Notes under the pieces: model-generated
What the model saw: the letters and a program-made list of their open reading frames with translations, nothing else
Told to the model about the DNA's origin: nothing
Database searches by the model: none
In this document: positions 58,840-64,000 of the stretch, piece after piece
Layout: every line of letters begins with the position of its first letter
How positions within the stretch are numbered: position 1 is the first letter of the stretch
Program-made: the position numbers and the translations under genes
Assembly: GCA_949126835.1 (NCBI GenBank)
Contig: OX421499.1
Span: forward strand, 23,905,990 to 23,969,989
DNA length: 64,000 nucleotides
Source of the DNA: Anisus vortex
Taxonomy: Eukaryota > Mollusca > Gastropoda > Planorbidae
Direction of reading: 5' to 3'

Positions 58840-59586
58840 AGTATTTATCCAAATTTTTCCTTTCCTGCTCTTCAAAACTGCAAACTTGTCAATCACCTCA
58901 TCAAAATCTATATCATTCACAGTATCCCTTTCAATAGATAACATAACCAGATCAGAAAGTTTGATTGTCCCATGGTGGAGCGTAAATAGATTTGTAATAG
59001 CGTTAGTTTTGAAAAGCTCCCTTCACATGAAGCCACAGACACACATACCGTTAGAAATAATTGAAGGCCTAGCGATAGTGTTGGAAGAAATTCTATGAAG
59101 TCTCATTTAGCTATGAATTTCAAAATATCTAATACTGATCAGCCTTTGGCTTTTTTTTTAGGTCAATATCAACTACTTTTTTGTGTCGTCTAAGCCGTGG
59201 TATTTTCTTTAAAATCTCATCTTCGGATAGCTTATCGTAGAAAGAGTTTAATTTGGGAACGGACACAAATAACTCTTCTTCACTTGCTGACAGTAGAATC
59301 TTGGGCTGAACAGCCTCAAAAGTATCTTTAACTTCCGTTAAACGCTGTTGATCTGATCTGGACTTCAGACAGAAAGCGATCCATAAACTCTTGCATCTCC
59401 CTACTGCTTTCTTCTCGCTTAGAAATTCGAATATCTGTTATTTTCTTCCCTGCCATTCTCTTCTTGAATCTTAATCTTCTCTCTACCGAAATCCCATGTT
59501 GGACTGATTTTATAAATGCTTGTTCAGTAGCATGTTCCACTAATTGACTCCGCTTTTCGTGCAAAAACAATCTTAAGGCGTCTAAC
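58840..59586 (-). pseudogene. hAT transposase, C-terminal part, broken
   Basis: Read on the minus strand, 59036-58976 gives ASCEGSFSKLTLLQIYLRST and, after a one-base frameshift, 58966-58860 gives KLSDLVMLSIERDTVNDIDF: the hAT dimerisation region (AxxERxFSxLKxIKxxLRSTM...RLxxLxxLSIE). The upstream part (59586-59154) reads EVKDTFEAVQPKILLSASEE and is rich in charged residues. Active transposases of this family form dimers through this region and cut DNA in the nucleus; this copy cannot, because of the frameshift and stops. Confidence 0.7.
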
Positions 59587-59736
59587 TTGGGGTCACCACT
59601 TTATCAAGAGTTAAGTCTTTAGTCTGCAGGTATTGCTGTGTAAGCTTCAAGTAAATCAGCCCAAAGGATAAGGTAGCAGATAAACGTGAAATCACAGACA
59701 GCATGCAAAAGTTTTTGTGCTGTACCTCATTGATTA

Positions 59737-60364
59737 ATTGAATTGAATTGAATTGTTGAATTTCCGGCTCATCAACATCGAAGGTTATATAGAGCCTTTT
59801 TGATAACGTTGTTGTCATTTTTCTCTTGTATCCATTTTATTGTTCTTATATCTTTAGATTTTGTTGTACAGTTGTATGTCTTTAATATAGTTTATTATAT
59901 GTTTTGGTTTAATTTTGCTGAAAAGTTCATGAAGAGTTCTACAGTAATAGAATTTACGTCGAATGTCATCAAATGTGTTACATTCCAACAAAATGTGAGA
60001 CACTGTTAAGTTGGCATTGCAGAAAGCACACATTGGGGCCATTTCTCGTTTTAAGATAAACGAATGTGTTAGTTTCGTATGTCCTGTATGTAGTCTGCAG
60101 AGAATAACTGCGTCCTTTCGAACAAGTTGGCCTGTATCATGCCAGGTTTTTGAATTTTCCAAATACTGCAGTTTATTGCATTCGGTTTTCAAGAAGTTAT
60201 TCCATGTTTGTCTTTCATGTTTAATTATTAAAGGTTTCAAGTCTCGATATGGTATTGGGATAATACTCTCTGATAACAACAGGGTGGCCTTAGCCTCTCT
60301 GTCAGCTTTTTCATTTCCATCTATCCCTGCATGACCAGGAACCCAACAGAAAACGACACGTTTG
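59737..60364 (-). pseudogene. Truncated LINE 3' end with RNase H tail, nested in the hAT element
   Basis: The minus strand reads FCWVPGHAGIDGNEKADREA (RNase H motif with its last aspartate), then the frame 60279-59854 with VILCRLHTGHTKLTHSFILK and CAFCNANLTVSHILLECNTF, the zinc-binding tail of Jockey/I-type ORF2. It ends in an AATTC-type repeat (59737-59755). A 12-bp duplication CCTCATTGATTA flanks it (59725-59736, 60365-60376). 5' truncation with target duplication is the hallmark of target-primed reverse transcription. Confidence 0.85.
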
Positions 60365-60376
60365 CCTCATTGATTA

Positions 60377-60684
60377 GTGGAAGCAGCAACGAAGGAAAAC
60401 ATTCTCTCAAGGGTACAAAAAAATGTTATGCATGAAGCATTTTTGGCAAAAGGGAAAAATGTTATGCATGAAGCATTTTTGGCAAAAGGGAATGGCCCAC
60501 AAATCCATTACAGATAGCTTTCTTGTTCTTTCATTTCAAAATGGCTTGAACACCTCCATGGATTCCAGACATCGTGGCAGCATTGTCCGTAACCTCGAGC
60601 TCTGCACATCATTATATCAAGACCGTACATTTTTAGATTTTTAAGAATGTCAGAACTGAGGTCGACAGCTTTTTCCACCCCTTA
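60377..60684 (-). pseudogene. hAT transposase, middle part, with a 35-bp duplication
   Basis: The minus strand reads KAVDLSSDILKNLKMYGLDI, consistent with the hAT middle region downstream of DUF4371. At 60420-60492 a stretch of about 35 bp (AATGTTATGCATGAAGCATT and following) is duplicated in tandem. Frames are broken. Confidence 0.5.
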
Positions 60685-61222
60685 GCTTGTTTTTTTGTGA
60701 ATTGTGTTTTACGTGTGGCATGGCTGATTGTGAAACAGCGTATTTCTTATTCGCTCTGAAACTAATTTTAGTAATTCGCTTAAACATGATTCCAGTCAAA
60801 ACGTGATTCCTTGTTTCTAGTGTGGCTTAGCCTTTAGTTGTGTCTTGCAAAGACTGTCCCAAGAATTTCTGAACCGATGAGAAATACGCAATGTCAACAA
60901 TCACAATAGCTTACGTTCGTGTTGTAATTAGAAATATAGGCCTAAGCCTATACCAGTATCTTGCAATTTTTAATTACATTTGTTTTTATGTCTTCTTTTT
61001 TTTTTAATGATTAATCGCTATGCTTTAATTAGGTTCAATGTGTAACAATAAAAATACATCCTGCATATTAGATATTACATTACAATTCATAACAGTCGCA
61101 AAATGCAGCAATAAACTAGTAACGAAATTATTAATATTTTTTTATGGGGGGGGGGGAGGGGTCGCCAAAGCATGATAAACTGTAAAAAGGGGTCGCGGCC
61201 TAAAAAAGTTTGGGAACCACTG
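60685..61222. mobile_element. Insertion in the transposase gene, one end recognisable
   Basis: The right end GTTTGGGAACCACTG is a common hAT MITE end, followed by CCTTAGAG; CCTTAG also occurs at the left junction (60677-60682). The left terminal repeat is not recognisable. The protein similarity of the transposase stops at 61222 and resumes at 60684. Confidence 0.45.
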
Positions 61223-61890
61223 CCTTAGAGGAAAAAATCCAAGAAACACTTCTCTCACTTCAACTTTCCCACTGTGGATTTTCACATATCTGATCACTTC
61301 AGACATTTGGTCAGTGTGTGATATATCAGGTGTTCTGTCAAACATATTTCCAAAATACCTTGCGGCATTTAGATCCATAACAATATTTTTCTTTGCATGG
61401 TTGGCCGGTTCATTTATAAATTCGTTTTGAATTTTTCGAGAAAGATAAGATACCGATGCTTTCCTTGTACATGTAGGCCTACTTATCTTTAGTCTCATTA
61501 GGTCCTCTTTCAGCACTGGGTCATATTTGGAAAGCATCTCAACCATCTCAAGAAAGTTTTCTTTTTTTAACGAGGATTCATCTTCGTTGTGGTCACAAAA
61601 TAGCAGATGTCGCTTCGCAAGAAACAATTTAATATCTAGCAACCTGCGTAGGATATCCCTCCACTTTTTCTTCTCCCTATCCATTAAGGCAATACTTTCG
61701 GCATCAATTGTTTTATGTTGCTGCCAATGTTTTCCATATTTCAAGGCAACATAGGTGCTCTTCAGATGTCTCGTGATTATATAGTTTTGGACTCAGTTTC
61801 CACCACTTATCAAACCCAGTAACATATTTAGATGTTGTTTCGGTAACATCAACAGCAAACAATCTGCAGCAAAACAGTATAATTTCTCAC
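61223..61890 (-). pseudogene. hAT transposase, TTF finger and DUF4371-like part, broken
   Basis: The frame 61744-61223 reads HKTIDAESIALMDREKKKWR, LRRLLDIKLFLAKRHLLFCD, then YLSRKIQNEFINEP and RYFGNMFDRTPDISHTDQMS, the DUF4371 region of ZMYM1-like hAT transposases. Upstream, in another frame (about 61850-61750), TGFDKWWKLSPKLYNHETSE matches the end of a TTF-type zinc finger, and EKLYCFAADCL before it is in a third frame. There are thus at least two frameshifts. TAGGCCTA at 61474 adds two codons in frame. Confidence 0.75.
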
Positions 61891-62056
61891 TGACAAGTGA
61901 GTAAACCATCCATGAACGCATTTTTTTTCTCGCCATTAGGAATTACCTTGTAAAAAAATAATATTTTAATATTTTTTTTTGATTCGGGTGTCATCCCCTC
62001 AGAGGGTGTCACCCGGTGCGGTCTGCACCCCCCGCACCCCCCTCGGTACGCCACTG

Positions 62057-64000
62057 CTGTAAACAGTAACAATGACAACGAAAGCGTTTTATATTATATT
62101 ATTTCAAGCGCTTCTATCAGTGCTATTAAATTTAGCATGCTCAGTGCGCTCTTGCAATAAATTGCAGTGGCAGTTTTATTAGTATGTAAGGCACATAACC
62201 ACTAGCCAAAGAGAAAGGTCTTTAAGCTCTTTTTAAAAGACTCATTTATCTCATATTCTTTGAGTGCCTGAGGCAAGTTGCTTCATGTGGAAGGCGCCAC
62301 AGATTCAAATGAGCGCACTGCATGGAACTTTTTGTGTGTGTCCAGCAACACTTTGAGTTTTAAGGAGTGACTGTGTTGAAGAGAGCACAGTTCCCTTGAT
62401 GGCGAGTGCTTTGATATCAGTTCTTGAAAGGTAGGAAGGAGCAGTGCCATTTATACATCCGTATGTAAGGGACATAATCTAGTGATTTATTCGCTTCGTC
62501 ACCGGGAGCCAGTGGAGATCCCTTAGAATAAGAGAGATATGATCCTGCCTCTTAAGTAGGCTGACACACAAACTATCAAACTGTTCATACAGACAAACCA
62601 ATTGTCAACAAGTCACTTGTTGCAAAACGTTTACTACACTGTATGTTTCTGGCAGAATTGCAATTACATTCGAAAATTTTGAACAGATAGTGGACCAATA
62701 AATTCTTAACCCTTTCACTTCAGCGTTTCTGAGAATTAAAAAAAACAACAACTTTAGAACCACTGCATCTTTCCTTTTTTTTTAGCTCCAGGTAATGCAA
62801 TAAATTCTTGGAATTTATCAAATCAGATACCAGATAATCTTAACAAGTTCCATACTATAAACACATGAAGAAATAAAATATTATAAAAAATAACTCAAGA
62901 CTAAACATTGCTTAAAGCTGTTTCATTATTTTTATTTTAAACACAGACTCGGATTTAACAACACCTAAAAAACATAAATAATAAAATAAACAGATAAAGA
63001 AAACAAAAACATTAAAACGATAACAAAGAGTAGAATAAAAAGGCATACAAATGAAACATTGTAAATATCATCATAAGTTTAAAAACAAAAAAAAAGTTTG
63101 TGTTGGATGGCCAATTAGGTAAATTAACGTAGGTTTTCATAAAGTAAAATTTATCTTTTTATCTCAAACATTCTTATTTGTTTTTATTTTTTTTTTTGCT
63201 GCCAAAACAATTTTAGACCGAAATGATTTTTTGTTTTTGTCTACGACGATATGTCAAAAGATACATTAATCTTTTAATTTGAAACAATATTTTTTTTAAG
63301 AAAAGGAGAAAAAAAAGGATGTTCTAAAAGAAATGATAAAACCTGACATGTTATGGTTCTGTATATCTCCAATGGCGGGTAATAGTCTAGATGTCAAAGT
63401 TTTGAAGCAGAATGAGATATTCAAAGTAGTGATCTATGGATAAAACTATTGTAGAATTTGTAGGAAAGACTAATATTTGGAATTCCTTGCTATAGGCTTA
63501 CTTAAAATAGGAATCTGTTGTAGGCTTTACCCAAAATAGGAATCTGTTGTAGGCTTTACCCAAAATAGGAATCTGTTGAAAAAACTAAAATGAACAATCT
63601 CAAATGAAAAAAACGCAAATGAAAAAACTCAAATGACATAATAATATTTGTACGATATATTCAGAGTAGAAATTATAATTAAAGTAGCTTACAGATCTGC
63701 AAAATATACTTAAATATACATAATAAAATTAGAAATCTGTAAAACAAACCAGAATTATGAAACAGTTAAATATATAAATATATATTAGGAAGCAGATATT
63801 ATATTCAACAAGTAGATCAGGGTAATAAAAAGTAGCAATGAAGATACCAGATAGTCTTCCAATTAATGTAAAATCCTATCCGGTGTGACAAGACTTGGGC
63901 GCCCATTTTCCACTTTCCTATCTCCGCCGCTGCTAATGGTAATATCATTAAAAGATGACATGATCTTAGCACAAATTAATTTACTTTCAACGGGTGGATG
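62057..64000. other. Dispersed-repeat block and AT-rich DNA
   Basis: At 62095-62560 a non-coding repeat starts CAAGCGCTTCTATCAGTGC and GCATGCTCAGTGCGCTC, as in the second SINE family, but continues far longer (GAAGGCGCCACAGATTC, GGGAGCCAGTGGAGATC). The rest to 64000 is AT-rich with no gene recognised, apart from a small tandem repeat at 63493-63578 (three units of about 29 bp containing AAAATAGGAATCTGTTG). Confidence 0.5.

Larger units (their letters stand above)
58330..62056 (-). mobile_element. Complete hAT element, 3.7 kb, with decayed transposase
   Basis: The ends CAATGGCGTACCGAGGG and CCCTCGGTACGCCACTG are inverse copies and the flanks CTGTAAAC (58322-58329, 62057-62064) are a perfect 8-bp duplication. 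The minus strand carries, in order, a TTF-type finger segment, a DUF4371-like region, a middle region and a hAT C-terminal dimerisation region, all broken by frameshifts and insertions. Nested inside are a MITE (58434-58701), a LINE fragment (59737-60364) and another element remnant (about 60685-61222). Confidence 0.85.

Overview
This is a window of an AT-rich eukaryotic genome, most likely a mollusc and probably a heterobranch gastropod. The evidence is a spliced metazoan amine-type GPCR, tRNA-derived SINEs, LINE and hAT/Tc1-type elements of metazoan kind, long simple repeats, and a strikingly frequent TAGGCCTA octamer. The taxon is inferred from repeat style, not proven. There is no bacterial or viral gene organisation; almost all short open frames are chance or lie in tandem repeats.

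The only host gene I can support is one large minus-strand coding exon (14318-15718) for a class A seven-transmembrane receptor of aminergic/muscarinic-like build that lacks the amine-binding aspartate of TM3. Its upstream exon or exons are not identifiable. Three SINEs and a SINE fragment crowd around it, and about 2.3 kb upstream lies a 36-bp tandem array carrying a forkhead-like motif in each unit.

Nearly everything else is mobile DNA and its decay products. By region: 1-3376, a hAT-like element with a 1.8-kb insertion; 4554-6757, a short hAT-like element, a Tc1-like TA element and SINEs; 7224-9890, a DNA element with GGGG ends and 3-bp target duplications, with a BED-finger hAT remnant, a small MITE and a SINE inside it; 20902-26445, a 0.3-kb inverted-repeat element blown up to 5.5 kb by two elements that contain others; 26608-27576, a 46-bp minisatellite; 28036-32340, a hAT-like element containing a LINE that contains a second LINE with an RNase H domain; 32360-33660, two hAT MITEs; 36328-37112, a SINE and a heptamer satellite; 42366-45290, a Tc1-like pair and a CR1-like LINE split by a hAT-like element; 46505-50170, a 3.7-kb 23-bp satellite with higher-order structure; 53390-53910, a TATC microsatellite; 58330-62056, a complete but broken hAT element with a TTF-finger/DUF4371 transposase, itself split by a LINE and MITEs.

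The most unusual signal is genome-fabric level: at least 24 perfect TAGGCCTA octamers (about 0.7 expected from composition). Comparison of repeat copies inside the window shows a plain TA in one copy where the other has TAGGCCTA, TAGGCTA or TAGCCTA. This looks like precise micro-insertion at TA sites. A TA-targeting element present twice in the window (21177-21610 and 50432-50991) has ends that could leave such a footprint.
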